A stretch of 64,000 nucleotides of DNA from Chitinolyticbacter albus (GTDB taxonomy: Bacteria; Pseudomonadota; Gammaproteobacteria; Burkholderiales; Chitinibacteraceae): assembly GCF_024437655.1 (NCBI RefSeq), contig NZ_JANBVF010000006.1, forward strand, positions 1 to 64,000, written 5' to 3'. How positions within the stretch are numbered: position 1 is the stretch's first letter; every line of letters begins with the position of its first letter. Both the position numbers and the translations under genes were made by a program. Of this stretch, positions 18,664-28,327 are shown piece after piece. The notes beneath the pieces were generated by a model. That model made no database searches, had not been told where the DNA came from, and saw only the letters and a list, made by a program, of their open reading frames with translations.

Positions 18664-19578
18664 ATGGGAATAAATAATCCATCCACGCTGTTGTCGGACC
18701 TGGCGACTTTTGCCGCGGTGGTCGATTGCGGCAGCTTTTCCGCCGCCGCACGCCAGCTCGGAACGACCCCCTCGGCGGTCAGCCGGCAGATTGCGCGGCT
18801 GGAACGCACGCTCTCGACCCGATTGCTGGAACGCACCACGCGCCGCTTGCGCATGTCCGAGTCAGGCAGCGAGGTCTATCAGTACGGGCGGGAAATGGTG
18901 GCGGCTGCGCGCGCCGCGATGGAAGCGGCCGGCAAGTTCAGCGGCGAACCGCGTGGCCGGGTGCGGCTATCTGCCCCCAAGGCCTTCGCCCGCCAAGTGA
19001 TCCACCCGCTACTGCCCGCCTTCCTGCGCCGCTATCCGGAAGTCAACGTGCAACTGGTGGTGACCGATCAGGTACTCGATCCGATCGCCTTCGATATGGA
19101 CCTGGCCATCCGCATCACCGATGCGCCGCCGCCCGGCCTTGCCGGCCGGCCACTGATGGCAGTCACCCATATGCTGTGCGCAACGCCAGCGTATCTCGCG
19201 CAACATGGCACGCCGCAGCATCCGCGCGAGTTGGCGAACCACAGCTGCCTCTATCTGGGCGAACATCCAGACGACAGGCGCTGGCGCTTCAGGCGCGGCA
19301 AGGAGCGGGTTTCCGTGGCCGTCGACGGCCGCTATGTCGCCAACCACAGCGAGATCCGGCTGGAAGGGGTGATGGCTGACCTCGGCATCGGTTGCCTGCC
19401 GCATTTCACCGCCCAGACCGCGCTCGCCAGCGGCGACATCATCCAGGTGCTCCCGGACTGGGTCTTCGTCGGCGCCTATACCGGCACCGCGTGGCTGCTC
19501 TATCCGCCCAAGCGCTATATCGCCCCCAAGCTTCGCGTGCTGATCGACCATCTGGTCGAGGGGCTGCAGGAGCGCTGA
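18664..19578 (+). CDS. LysR-family transcriptional regulator
   Basis: 304 residues: N-terminal winged helix-turn-helix (residues about 9-68, FAAVVDCGSFSAAARQLGTTPSAVSRQIARLE is the typical span) and a C-terminal substrate-binding domain beginning near residue 98 (GRVRLSAPKAF). It belongs to the CrgA/DmlR-like group. Divergent from the ArgG-like/oxygenase/exporter operon with a 110-bp shared promoter region, the classic layout of a LysR regulator and its target; the effector would be a pathway-related small molecule. Confidence 0.93.
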   Translation: MGINNPSTLLSDLATFAAVVDCGSFSAAARQLGTTPSAVSRQIARLERTLSTRLLERTTRRLRMSESGSEVYQYGREMVAAARAAMEAAGKFSGEPRGRVRLSAPKAFARQVIHPLLPAFLRRYPEVNVQLVVTDQVLDPIAFDMDLAIRITDAPPPGLAGRPLMAVTHMLCATPAYLAQHGTPQHPRELANHSCLYLGEHPDDRRWRFRRGKERVSVAVDGRYVANHSEIRLEGVMADLGIGCLPHFTAQTALASGDIIQVLPDWVFVGAYTGTAWLLYPPKRYIAPKLRVLIDHLVEGLQER

Positions 19579-19730
19579 AGCACACGCTGGCACCCCGGCG
19601 CGGCCTGCCACCGCCAACGCCGGGAAGGCCGCGGCCAGCGCGCCGATCGGTGGCACGGCCCGCGTGGCGCAATCCAGACCCAGGGCGGCCACTCCAAACT
19701 GCCAGCGTCGCGCGAAGCCGTCGCGCAATG

Positions 19731-19758
19731 AAAAAGGCCAGCATCGCTGCTGGCCTTC
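19731..19758 (-). terminator. Terminator of the ilv operon (after ilvC)
   Basis: On the minus strand AAGGCCAGCA-GCGA-TGCTGGCC followed by TTTTT: a 10-bp stem with a 4-nt loop, about 30 bp after the ilvC stop. Confidence 0.9.
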
Positions 19759-19787
19759 TCGCCCTACTTGCCGGAACGGCGTCGTGA

Positions 19788-20894
<1,107 letters not shown>

Positions 20895-20901
20895 TCGGTT
20901 T

Positions 20902-21393
20902 TCAGATTTTCAGAATGCGCTCACCGCGCGCGATGCCCGAGGCACCGGTGCGCACGGTTTCGAGTATGGCCGTCGGATCGAGCCCCTTGATAAAGGCATC
21001 CAGCTTTTCACCGGTGCCGGTCAGCTCGATGGTGTAGGTCTTCTCGGTCACATCGATGATGCGGCCGCGGAAGATGTCCGCCATCCGCTTCATTTCGTCG
21101 CGATCGCGGCCGGCGGCGCGCACCTTGATCAGCATCAGCTCGCGCTCGATGTGATCGGCCTCGTTCAGGTCGATCACCTTCACCACTTCGATCAGCTTGT
21201 TCAGCTGCTTGGTGATCTGCTCGATCACGTCGTCCGAGCCGTGGGTGACGATGGTCATCCGCGACAGGGTCGGGTCTTCGGTGGTCTGCACCGTCAGCGA
21301 ATCGATGTTGTAGCCGCGTGCGGAGAAGAGGCCGGTAACACGGCTCAGCGCGCCGGCTTCGTTCTCGATCAGGACGGAAAGAATATGTCGCAT
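20902..21393 (-). CDS. ilvH: Acetolactate synthase small (regulatory) subunit
   Basis: Valine-sensing regulatory subunit of acetohydroxyacid synthase. An ACT domain is at residues 1-77 (MRHILSVLIENEAGALSRVTG start is typical) and the ALS_ss C-terminal domain follows. From the ATG at 21393, preceded by AGGAGGG, it is 163 residues, identical to E. coli IlvH length. An in-frame ATG at 21429 lies inside ilvI and is not supported. It follows the ilvI stop by 13 bp. Confidence 0.96.
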   Translation of the reverse strand: MRHILSVLIENEAGALSRVTGLFSARGYNIDSLTVQTTEDPTLSRMTIVTHGSDDVIEQITKQLNKLIEVVKVIDLNEADHIERELMLIKVRAAGRDRDEMKRMADIFRGRIIDVTEKTYTIELTGTGEKLDAFIKGLDPTAILETVRTGASGIARGERILKI

Positions 21394-21406
21394 GCTCAAT
21401 CCCTCC

Positions 21407-23176
21407 TCAGCACAGGTTGCCGTAATCACGGTTGTTTTCGAACGGCGTCTGCTGCAGGCCGCGCATATGTTCCGGCAGATCCATCTGATTGAGGCCCCGG
21501 CCGTTCTGGATCATCGGGAACACGTTCTCCGACGGATCGGTGCGGAAGTCGATGAACACCAGTCGTTCCTTCAGTCCAGGGCCAAACGCTTCACGCAGCA
21601 CCGGTTCGACATCGGCTGGATTCTCCACCTTGAAGCCGACGTGACCATAGGCCTCGGCGATCTTCACAAAGTCCGGCAGCGCATCCATGTACGACTCGGA
21701 ATAACGGGTGCCGTAGAAGAACTCCTGCCACTGCCGCACCATGCCCAGGTAGCGGTTGTTCAGCGAGAGCACCTTTACCGGCGTGTGGTACTGCTTGCAG
21801 GTGGAGAGCTCCTGGATGTTCATCTGGATCGAGCCTTCACCGGTCACGCAGGCGACCTGTGCATCCGGGTTGGCAAGCTGCGCGCCCATGGCGGCCGGCA
21901 GGCCGAAGCCCATGGTGCCCAGGCCCCCAGAGTTGATCCACTGCTTGGGCCGGCGGAACTTGTAGTACTGCGCCGCCCACATCTGGTGCTGGCCGACGTC
22001 AGAGGTGACGATGGCTTCGCCATTGGTCACCTTCCACAGCGTTTCGATCACGTGCTGCGGCTTGATCACTTCGGTCGACGGCGTGTACAGCAGCGAATTG
22101 GGCTTGCGCCACTCGTCGATCTGCTTCCACCAGTTGGCGAGCGCATCGGCGTTCGGCTTGGCGCCGGTTTCCTTCAGCACCGCAACGAGGTCGGTCAGCA
22201 CGTGCTTGACGTCGCCGACGATGGGCACGTCGACCTTGACGCGCTTGGCGATCGAGCTCGGATCGACGTCGATATGGACGATCTTCTTCGGGTTCGACAG
22301 AAACTGGTTCGGCACCGAGATCACGCGATCATCGAAGCGCGCACCGATGGCGATCAGCACGTCACAGTACTGCATCGCCAGGTTGGCTTCGTAAGTGCCG
22401 TGCATGCCGAGCATGCCGACGAAATTCGGGTCGGTACCGTCGAGCGCACCCAGGCCCATCAGCGTATTGGTGCATGGCACGTTCAGCATGCGAACGAGCT
22501 CGGTCACCTGCGCCGACGCGCCGCCCTGCACCGCGCCGCCGCCGACGTAGATGAACGGGCGCTTGGCTTCGGCCAGCAGTTGCGCCGCCTTCTTGATCTG
22601 GCCCGGATGGCCCTTGGTCGGCGGATTGTAGCTGCGGATATTGATGGTTTCGGGGTACTCGTACGCGCACTTAGCGATCGTCACATCCTTGGGGATGTCG
22701 ATCACCACCGGGCCGGGACGGCCCGAGGCAGCGATGTAGAACGCCTTCTTGAAGGTGGCGGCAAGATCACGCACATCCTTCACCAGGAAATTGTGCTTCA
22801 CGATCGGGCGCGAGCAGCCGACCATGTCGACTTCCTGGAAGGCATCGAGGCCGATGGCGCCGGAAGGCACCTGGCCGGAGATCACCACCAGCGGAATCGA
22901 ATCCATGTAGGCGGTGGCAATGCCGGTAATGGCATTGGTCGCACCGGGGCCAGACGTCACCAGCGCGACGCCCACCTTGTTGCTGGAGCGCGAATACGCG
23001 TCCGCAGCGTGGACGGCAGCCTGTTCGTGGCGCACCAGCACGTGTTTGAAATTGGTCTGACGGAAAATCGCGTCGTAGATCTCGAGCACGGCGCCGCCGG
23101 GATAGCCGAAGACGAATTCGACGTCTTCTTCCCGCAGGCAACGCGTGACGATCTCGGCACCAGAGAGGTGTTCCAT
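21407..23176 (-). CDS. ilvI: Acetolactate synthase large (catalytic) subunit
   Basis: Thiamine diphosphate enzyme joining two pyruvates (or pyruvate and 2-oxobutyrate), first common step to branched-chain amino acids. Catalytic Glu lies in VRHEQAAVHAAD near residue 50. The FAD-binding middle domain and the ThDP/Mg motif GEGS-x-QMNIQEL near residue 440 are present. 589 residues. AAGGG site before the ATG. Preceded by a leader of about 350 nt with several hairpins. Confidence 0.96.
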   Translation of the reverse strand: MEHLSGAEIVTRCLREEDVEFVFGYPGGAVLEIYDAIFRQTNFKHVLVRHEQAAVHAADAYSRSSNKVGVALVTSGPGATNAITGIATAYMDSIPLVVISGQVPSGAIGLDAFQEVDMVGCSRPIVKHNFLVKDVRDLAATFKKAFYIAASGRPGPVVIDIPKDVTIAKCAYEYPETINIRSYNPPTKGHPGQIKKAAQLLAEAKRPFIYVGGGAVQGGASAQVTELVRMLNVPCTNTLMGLGALDGTDPNFVGMLGMHGTYEANLAMQYCDVLIAIGARFDDRVISVPNQFLSNPKKIVHIDVDPSSIAKRVKVDVPIVGDVKHVLTDLVAVLKETGAKPNADALANWWKQIDEWRKPNSLLYTPSTEVIKPQHVIETLWKVTNGEAIVTSDVGQHQMWAAQYYKFRRPKQWINSGGLGTMGFGLPAAMGAQLANPDAQVACVTGEGSIQMNIQELSTCKQYHTPVKVLSLNNRYLGMVRQWQEFFYGTRYSESYMDALPDFVKIAEAYGHVGFKVENPADVEPVLREAFGPGLKERLVFIDFRTDPSENVFPMIQNGRGLNQMDLPEHMRGLQQTPFENNRDYGNLC

Positions 23177-23715
23177 GTGTCACCCTTCCCCGATTCGGCG
23201 TGGCCGAGCATCGGGCGTTCAACGTTTTCAGAGAACATTGCCCCGTGTTGGGCAGGGCAATGCGACCTAACGACCTGCTTGAGCCCTACACAGCGGGTGG
23301 TCCGGGAGCGGGCGAGCTCCTGATCCGGATCGAGGTGCGGTAACACAACGATCCACTTGCTGCTGGGCATCGGCAGTGCCGATCGGCCTTCCTAGTACCG
23401 GGCTGGCCGCCTTGAATCGGGCTTGTGGCCCGAGTGGGACGACTGCGGTGTTGCGCGGGCGGTGCCAATTCGGTGTGCGACCCCGGCGATAGGAACGGGG
23501 GCGCGATTCACGCATCTGGATAGGGCGCGAACCGCAAAAGGTAACGGATAGACAAGGACTTGGCAAGCATTGCTGCGATGCGGTAGCCGCGCACGCGCAC
23601 CCGGTCGGGCCGTGATGCCGCTCACTCGCCGTGCGGTAGCAAGCACACTCGACGGCGTAAGCCGGCGTGCTAGCATCTGGGCCACACCCAAACCGACCCG
23701 ATCGCTTACGCCGCA
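23177..23715. other. Long structured leader/promoter region between divergent ilvI and the ECF sigma gene
   Basis: On the minus strand several hairpins precede ilvI: TCGGGC-CACAA-GCCCGA (near 23418-23434), ATCGGC-ACT-GCCGAT (near 23370-23384) and CATTGCCC...GGGCAATG (near 23236-23262). An 82-codon Arg/Pro-rich open frame starts at 23515 and ends at 23267, but it is not rich in Ile, Leu or Val codons and I do not call it a gene. The structure suggests attenuation or another RNA-level control of ilvI. No promoter for the sigma gene could be placed with confidence. Confidence 0.5.
23538..23566 (-). promoter_or_regulatory. Candidate ilvI promoter
   Basis: TTGCCA (23566-23561; 5 of 6 to the -35 consensus), 17-bp spacer, TACCTT (23543-23538; weak -10). 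It would give a leader of roughly 350 nt. Confidence 0.35.
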
Positions 23716-24312
23716 ATGCCAGCTCCGCAATCCGCGCTTTCCCAGTTTCTCGCCTCGGTCGAGCGCCGTGCCTACAAGCACGCCGCCTATGCCGTGCGCG
23801 ATGACGAGGCGGCGCTCGACATCGTGCAGGACGCGATGATGCGGCTGGCCGAGCGCTACGCTGACAAGCCCGAGGCCGAATGGCCGATGCTGTTCCATCG
23901 CATCCTGCAGAACGCGATCCGCGATCATATGCGGCGGCAGAAGGTACGCAACTGGTGGGTGACGTTGTTTTCGTCGTTCCGTAAGGACGACGACGAGGAT
24001 GGCGGCGATCCGCTCGATTGGCTGCCGGAACAGCCGCAGGCGGCCAACCCGGAGGACGAACGCATCCAGGCGCAGACCATGGCGCTGATCGAAGCCGGTA
24101 TCGCCCGTTTGCCGGCGCGTCAACGCGAAGCCTTCCTGCTGCGTTACTGGGAGGAATTCGATACGGCCGAGACGGCCCGTATCATGGCTTGCTCGGAGGG
24201 CAGCGTGAAAACACATTGCTCGCGCGCAACAGCGGCAATGGCGGACTGGATGCGCCAGCACGGTATACACTGGGAATCCGGCAGGGTTTCAATGGGAGGC
24301 GAACATGACTAA
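23716..24312 (+). CDS. ECF-type RNA polymerase sigma factor
   Basis: 198 residues. Region 2 is at about residues 10-80 (DDEAALDIVQDAMMRLAERY, FHRILQNAIRDHMRRQ) and region 4 at about 125-180 (LPARQREAFLLRYWEEFDTAETARIMACSEGSVKTHCSRA). Unlike the fragment at 11.4 kb it is complete. It heads a tight run with DUF3619, DUF3106 and RDD genes, conserved in betaproteobacteria next to the ilv operon. The DUF3619 gene overlaps its end by 8 bp and may encode the cognate anti-sigma factor. Confidence 0.93.
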   Translation: MPAPQSALSQFLASVERRAYKHAAYAVRDDEAALDIVQDAMMRLAERYADKPEAEWPMLFHRILQNAIRDHMRRQKVRNWWVTLFSSFRKDDDEDGGDPLDWLPEQPQAANPEDERIQAQTMALIEAGIARLPARQREAFLLRYWEEFDTAETARIMACSEGSVKTHCSRATAAMADWMRQHGIHWESGRVSMGGEHD

Positions 24313-24661
24313 GCAGATGCACGACGATGCGGTGGTTGCGCACGTACGCGCCGCGCTCGATCGCGCGCCGGTCAGCCCCGCCGTGGCCCAGAGACTGGCA
24401 CAGGCGCGCCAGCGCGCGCTGGCCGGGGGTGCGGAACCGCTCTCGCTCAGTCACTGGCTGTCGCGCCAGTTCGGTTCACACCCGGCCGCCTGGAGCGCCG
24501 GCTTGGCGTTCAGTCTGGCCATCGCGCTGGGCGGCGTCTGGCAATGGCAGCAGGTCCGCGCCGTGGATCCCAATGTCGACCTGCAACTGCTGGCCGACGA
24601 GGTTCCGCTCGACATGTACGTGAGCAACGATTTCGATAAATGGACTTCCGTCACCAACTGA
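24305..24661 (+). CDS. DUF3619 family membrane protein, possible anti-sigma factor
   Basis: 118 residues: a soluble N-terminal half, one membrane helix at about residues 63-80 (WSAGLAFSLAIALGGVW) and a short outer tail ending in the typical acidic LLADEVPLDMY motif. Overlaps both the sigma gene (8 bp) and the DUF3106 gene (22 bp). The anti-sigma role is inferred from position and topology only. Confidence 0.85.
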   Translation: MTKQMHDDAVVAHVRAALDRAPVSPAVAQRLAQARQRALAGGAEPLSLSHWLSRQFGSHPAAWSAGLAFSLAIALGGVWQWQQVRAVDPNVDLQLLADEVPLDMYVSNDFDKWTSVTN

Positions 24662-25029
24662 TCACCCTGCTGCTGGCCACCGCGTCAGCGCTCGCCTGCG
24701 CCCAGGACTGGAACAACCTCAGTCCCGGCGCGCGCACGGTATTGGCACCGCTATCGCGACAATGGGACACGCTGAGCCCGGACGAGCAGCAGCACCTTAC
24801 GCACATGGCCGAGCGCTACCCGCAATTGCCGCCCGAGAAGCAGGCGCGCGTGCGCGAGCGCATAGGCCGCTGGGCCGAGCTATCGCCGTCCGAGCGTGCC
24901 CGGGCGCGCGAAAACTACCAGCGTTTCAAGGAAATGCCGCCGGAGCAGCGCCGCGATGCAATCGAGCGCTATCGCCGCGAGCATGACGACGAGCGCAAGC
25001 CGCACAAGAAACACAAGGACAGGGAATGA
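24640..25029 (+). CDS. DUF3106 family exported protein
   Basis: 129 residues with a signal peptide (residues 1-21, ending ASALACAQ) and a mature part of repeated Trp/Leu-Ser-Pro helices (WNNLSPGARTVLAPL, WDTLSPDEQQHL, WAELSPSERARARENY, FKEMPPEQRRDAI), ending in a Lys-rich tail. Probably a periplasmic helical protein; function unknown. Its stop overlaps the RDD start (ATGA). Confidence 0.87.
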   Translation: MDFRHQLITLLLATASALACAQDWNNLSPGARTVLAPLSRQWDTLSPDEQQHLTHMAERYPQLPPEKQARVRERIGRWAELSPSERARARENYQRFKEMPPEQRRDAIERYRREHDDERKPHKKHKDRE

Positions 25030-25601
25030 CCGAAGGCAAGGCCGCCGGCTGGTGGCGACGGTTTTTCGCGTGGTGGTATGAGCTGTTGCTGCTGATTCCG
25101 GTGTTGCTGCTGGCCGCCATCCCGCCGGTGGCGGTACAGGCCGCGCTCCAGGCCATCTGGGGTGGCAAGGTCGACGGTATGATCGATACGCCGCTGGCGC
25201 ATGCACTCAACTTCGCCTGGTTTCTCCTTGCTGCGTTCGGCTACTTCACGTGGTGCTGGCACCATGGCGGCCAGACGCTGGCGATGAAGACCTGGCGACT
25301 GCGTCTGGTCGACGCGCGCGGCCGTACACCCGGTGCACCGCAGATGATGGGCCGTTTCGCCCTGGCCACCGCGTGTTATCTACCGCTGATTCCGTTATGG
25401 ATCGTCGCGCGGCGCGATCCGCAGTGGATTCCGTATGCCTGGCTCGCGCTGGCCTGGTTCATCGCGCCGTTTTTCTGGGCCATCGTCGATCGCGACAAGC
25501 AGCTGCTACACGACCGTTTCGCGGGAACGCGTTTGGTGCTGGCGCCAGCCAAGGCCCAGCAGCAAGCCGCCGCAGGCCAGCAGGAAAGCCCCGTCGCCTA
25601 G
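25026..25601 (+). CDS. RDD family membrane protein
   Basis: 191 residues. Three hydrophobic helices with the RDD-family positions: the first helix (WWYELLLLIPVLLLA), GGQTLAMKTWRLRLVDARG in the loop, and the final DRDKQLLHDRFAGTRLV motif. Transport or membrane-assembly role unproven. The last 96 bp overlap the 3' end of lnt on the other strand, and the C-terminal Gln/Ala-rich tail lies in that overlap. Confidence 0.9.
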   Translation: MTEGKAAGWWRRFFAWWYELLLLIPVLLLAAIPPVAVQAALQAIWGGKVDGMIDTPLAHALNFAWFLLAAFGYFTWCWHHGGQTLAMKTWRLRLVDARGRTPGAPQMMGRFALATACYLPLIPLWIVARRDPQWIPYAWLALAWFIAPFFWAIVDRDKQLLHDRFAGTRLVLAPAKAQQQAAAGQQESPVA

Positions 25602-27002
25602 GTGGGCATACGGCGTCATGCCGGTGAAGTTACGGGCCTGTCCTTCGAGCAGGCCCTTTTTCATGGGGCCGAGCCGCGCGGCGATGTGCCCCTTCTCATC
25701 GATGATGGCGGTGAGCGCGGTATTGGTCGCGCGCAACATGTAGCGCCCGGTTTCCAGCGCGCGCGCCTGGCTCATCTGGGCCTGCTGGTCCGCCGCCCAC
25801 GAGCCGTCGAACCACGCAAGATTGCTGAAATTGGCGAGCAGCGTGGCATCGGGCAACGCGCGGATGATCTCGCGGCCGTAGACGTCCTCGTAGCAGATGT
25901 TGGCCGCAAGCCGCGTCTGGCCCAGCGTGAATGGTCGCTGTTTGGCGGCGCCGGGGGTGAAACCCGACAGCGGCATGTTGAGGAAGTCGTACATCCAGCC
26001 GAACAACGCCGGCACCGGAACGAATTCGCCAAATGGCACCAGGTGATGCTTGCTGTAGGCCGGTTGCTTCATGTCGGTCAGCGCCAACACGCTGTTGTAG
26101 TACTCGTTGGGCCGACGGCCCAAGAGCGGCACCCCCAGCACCAGATGACGTCGCCCCACGGCGCGGCGCAGCTCGGCCAGATACCAGTCGGGCACGTCGG
26201 AGAGGAAGGCGGGAATGGCGGTTTCCGGCAGGATGACGATCTCGCCGCGCGCTTCGCGCGTCAGCCACAGATAGGTGCGCAGATTGTCGACAAAATGTGC
26301 CTGATCCCACTTCAGGTCCTGCCGGATATTGCCCTGGCCCAGCGAGACCGTGACCGGCTTGCCCTGCGGCGTGGTCCACGCCACCTGCTGCAGCCCCATG
26401 CCGAGCAGCCAGACCGTGGCCACGGCGGCCCAGCGCCGTGGAATCCGCCAGCCGTCAGCCAGCCAGGCCACGCACAGCGCCAGCACCAGCCCGACGCCGT
26501 AGGCGCCGACCACCGGCGCATAGCCCGCCAGCGGGGTGTACGGCAGCTGCGAGATGCCCACGTTGGCCCAGGGGAAACCGGTGAACAGCCAGCCGCGCAG
26601 ATACTCGGTGGCGACGAACAGCGTCGGCACCAAAAGCGGCAGGCGCAAGCGCGCGGGCGACGGCAGGCGCTGCGCCAGCCAGCCGGCCAATGCCGGAAAC
26701 AGCGCCAGATAGAGCGCGAACAGCACGGTGCAGCCGGCCGCCATCCATGCCGGCATGCCACCGAAGGTATGCAGACTGATGTAAATCCAATGCATATTGG
26801 CAATGAAATAACCCAGCCCCCACGACAAGCCGCGCCATGCCGCCGCGCCGGGCGTGGGCGCGCTCGCCAGTGCGATGAACAGTACCGCCAGCGACAGCCA
26901 CATCAGCGGCGCCCAGTAGAGGGGTGCAAACGAAAGCACGCTGGCCGCCCCACAGGCGGCCAGCATGGCATGGCGAATCACGGGGTGTTGCAGCAGCTTC
27001 AT
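25506..27002 (-). CDS. lnt: Apolipoprotein N-acyltransferase
   Basis: Adds the third acyl chain to bacterial lipoproteins in the inner membrane. N-terminal half has about six to seven helices. The nitrilase-like domain (from residue about 220) has the Glu-Lys-Cys triad in LPETAIPAF, AYSKHHLVPFGEFVP and ANICYEDVYG. A final membrane helix closes the 498 residues. Start overlaps the corC stop by 4 bp. The 3' end overlaps the convergent RDD gene by 96 bp with no terminator between. Confidence 0.96.
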   Translation of the reverse strand: MKLLQHPVIRHAMLAACGAASVLSFAPLYWAPLMWLSLAVLFIALASAPTPGAAAWRGLSWGLGYFIANMHWIYISLHTFGGMPAWMAAGCTVLFALYLALFPALAGWLAQRLPSPARLRLPLLVPTLFVATEYLRGWLFTGFPWANVGISQLPYTPLAGYAPVVGAYGVGLVLALCVAWLADGWRIPRRWAAVATVWLLGMGLQQVAWTTPQGKPVTVSLGQGNIRQDLKWDQAHFVDNLRTYLWLTREARGEIVILPETAIPAFLSDVPDWYLAELRRAVGRRHLVLGVPLLGRRPNEYYNSVLALTDMKQPAYSKHHLVPFGEFVPVPALFGWMYDFLNMPLSGFTPGAAKQRPFTLGQTRLAANICYEDVYGREIIRALPDATLLANFSNLAWFDGSWAADQQAQMSQARALETGRYMLRATNTALTAIIDEKGHIAARLGPMKKGLLEGQARNFTGMTPYAHLGDGAFLLACGGLLLGLGWRQHQTRSRETVV

Positions 27003-27844
27003 TCGCTCTCCATCAGCACGGCTTGCGGCAGGCGCTCGAGCAGCACTGTCTGAACGCGCTGCCGGTCAACGCGGATCACCCGCAGCCGCCAACCCTCTAC
27101 CACCACGCTCTCGCCGCGGCGCGGCACGTAGCCGAAACGGTCGATCACCAGCCCGGCCAGGGTACGGAAATCGCCCCGCTCGAAGCTGGTGCCCAGCACG
27201 CCGTTGAGCTCGTCGAGCTCGACACCACCCTGCACCCGCCAGCGATCGTGGCCACTTTGCACGATCAGCTGTTCGGTCACATCGTGCTCATCAGCGATAT
27301 CGCCGACGATCTGCTCGATCACGTCCTCGATGGTGACCAGCCCCGCCACACTGCCATGCTCATCCACGACGATGGCCATATGGTTGCGCTGGTCGCGAAA
27401 CGCCTTGAGCAATACGTTAAGCCGCTGCGACTCGGGAACGAACACCACGGGGCGCAGCATGGAACGCAGGTCCATGGCCTGGCGCTGCACCGCGTAGCGC
27501 AGCAGATCCTTGGCCAGCAGGATGCCGATCACGTCGTCGACGCTACCGTCGACGACCGGGAAGCGCGAATGCGACGTGGCAACCGCATGCGCGATCAGCT
27601 TGGCGTGCGAGGTGGCCAGATCGATCACGTCCATGCGCGAGCGCGGCACCATCACGTCGCGCACCTGCATGTCGCCGACGTTGAGCACGCCTTCGATCAT
27701 CGCCAGCGCATCGGCATCGAGCAGATGGCGCTCGAAGGCCGAGTGCAGGATACCCACCAGCTCGCCACGGCTCTCTGGCTCGCGCAGCAGGAATTGGGTC
27801 AGGCGTTCAAGCCAGTTTTTCTGGGATGGGCTGTCGTCCATCAT
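26999..27844 (-). CDS. corC: CorC-type CBS-domain protein (magnesium/cobalt efflux family)
   Basis: 281 residues, soluble: two CBS domains (about residues 60-180, starting VRDVMVPRSRMDVID and containing MAIVVDEHGSVAGLVTIEDVIEQIVGDI) and a C-terminal CorC_HlyC domain (VQGGVELDELNGVLG). Lacks the CNNM membrane domain, as expected for the YbeX/CorC group. Lies between ybeY (9-bp gap) and lnt (4-bp overlap), a widely conserved order. Role in ion homeostasis or ribosome function is inferred from the family. Confidence 0.93.
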   Translation of the reverse strand: MMDDSPSQKNWLERLTQFLLREPESRGELVGILHSAFERHLLDADALAMIEGVLNVGDMQVRDVMVPRSRMDVIDLATSHAKLIAHAVATSHSRFPVVDGSVDDVIGILLAKDLLRYAVQRQAMDLRSMLRPVVFVPESQRLNVLLKAFRDQRNHMAIVVDEHGSVAGLVTIEDVIEQIVGDIADEHDVTEQLIVQSGHDRWRVQGGVELDELNGVLGTSFERGDFRTLAGLVIDRFGYVPRRGESVVVEGWRLRVIRVDRQRVQTVLLERLPQAVLMESE

Positions 27845-27853
27845 CGATTCGGG

Positions 27854-28327
27854 TCAAACCTTGTCATCACGGTACGGATCATCATAACCGAGGGTGGTGA
27901 CGATTTGCGTTTCCAGCGCCTCCATCTCCTCGGCCTCGGCGTCTTCGAGGTGGTCGTAACCCTGCAAGTGCAGCACGCCATGCACCACCATATGGCAGTA
28001 GTGGGCGAGCAGCGACTTGCCCTGCTCCGCCGCCTCGCGCTCGACTACCGGTGCGCACAGCACCAGATCGCCCAAGAGCGGCAAGTCGGGGATGTCCGGC
28101 ATGTCCTCGTCGAAGGTGAAGGTCAGCACATTGGTCGCGTAATCCTTACCACGATAGTCGCGATTGAGCTGCTGGCCTTCCTCGGCGTCGACAAAACGCA
28201 CGGTGATCTCGGCGGTCTTCACTCCCGGCTGCAAGGCGGCCTCGGCCCAGGCCTTCAGCTCAGCCCTGCCGGGCAGGATGGCGGCGGTGCTGGCGATTTG
28301 CGGGCTCAGTTTCAGGCGTCGGCTCAT
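27854..28327 (-). CDS. ybeY: Endoribonuclease YbeY (16S rRNA maturation)
   Basis: Zinc-dependent RNase in 16S rRNA 3'-end processing and ribosome quality control. The metal motif [11 protein letters not shown] is present near residue 115, with the conserved [15 protein letters not shown] region before it. 157 residues. The start overlaps the stop of the upstream unknown exported-protein gene by 4 bp, where phoH would normally be adjacent. Confidence 0.95.
   Translation of the reverse strand: MSRRLKLSPQIASTAAILPGRAELKAWAEAALQPGVKTAEITVRFVDAEEGQQLNRDYRGKDYATNVLTFTFDEDMPDIPDLPLLGDLVLCAPVVEREAAEQGKSLLAHYCHMVVHGVLHLQGYDHLEDAEAEEMEALETQIVTTLGYDDPYRDDKV

Noticed and set aside
21392-23323. A 643-codon plus-strand open frame antisense to ilvI
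   Set aside because: Shadow of the well-supported ilvI coding strand; no recognisable domain.
23508-23570. A 20-codon frame (MLAKSLSIRYLLRF...) upstream of ilvI as a branched-chain attenuator peptide
   Set aside because: Only scattered Leu/Ile codons, no run of control codons, and it overlaps the likely promoter.
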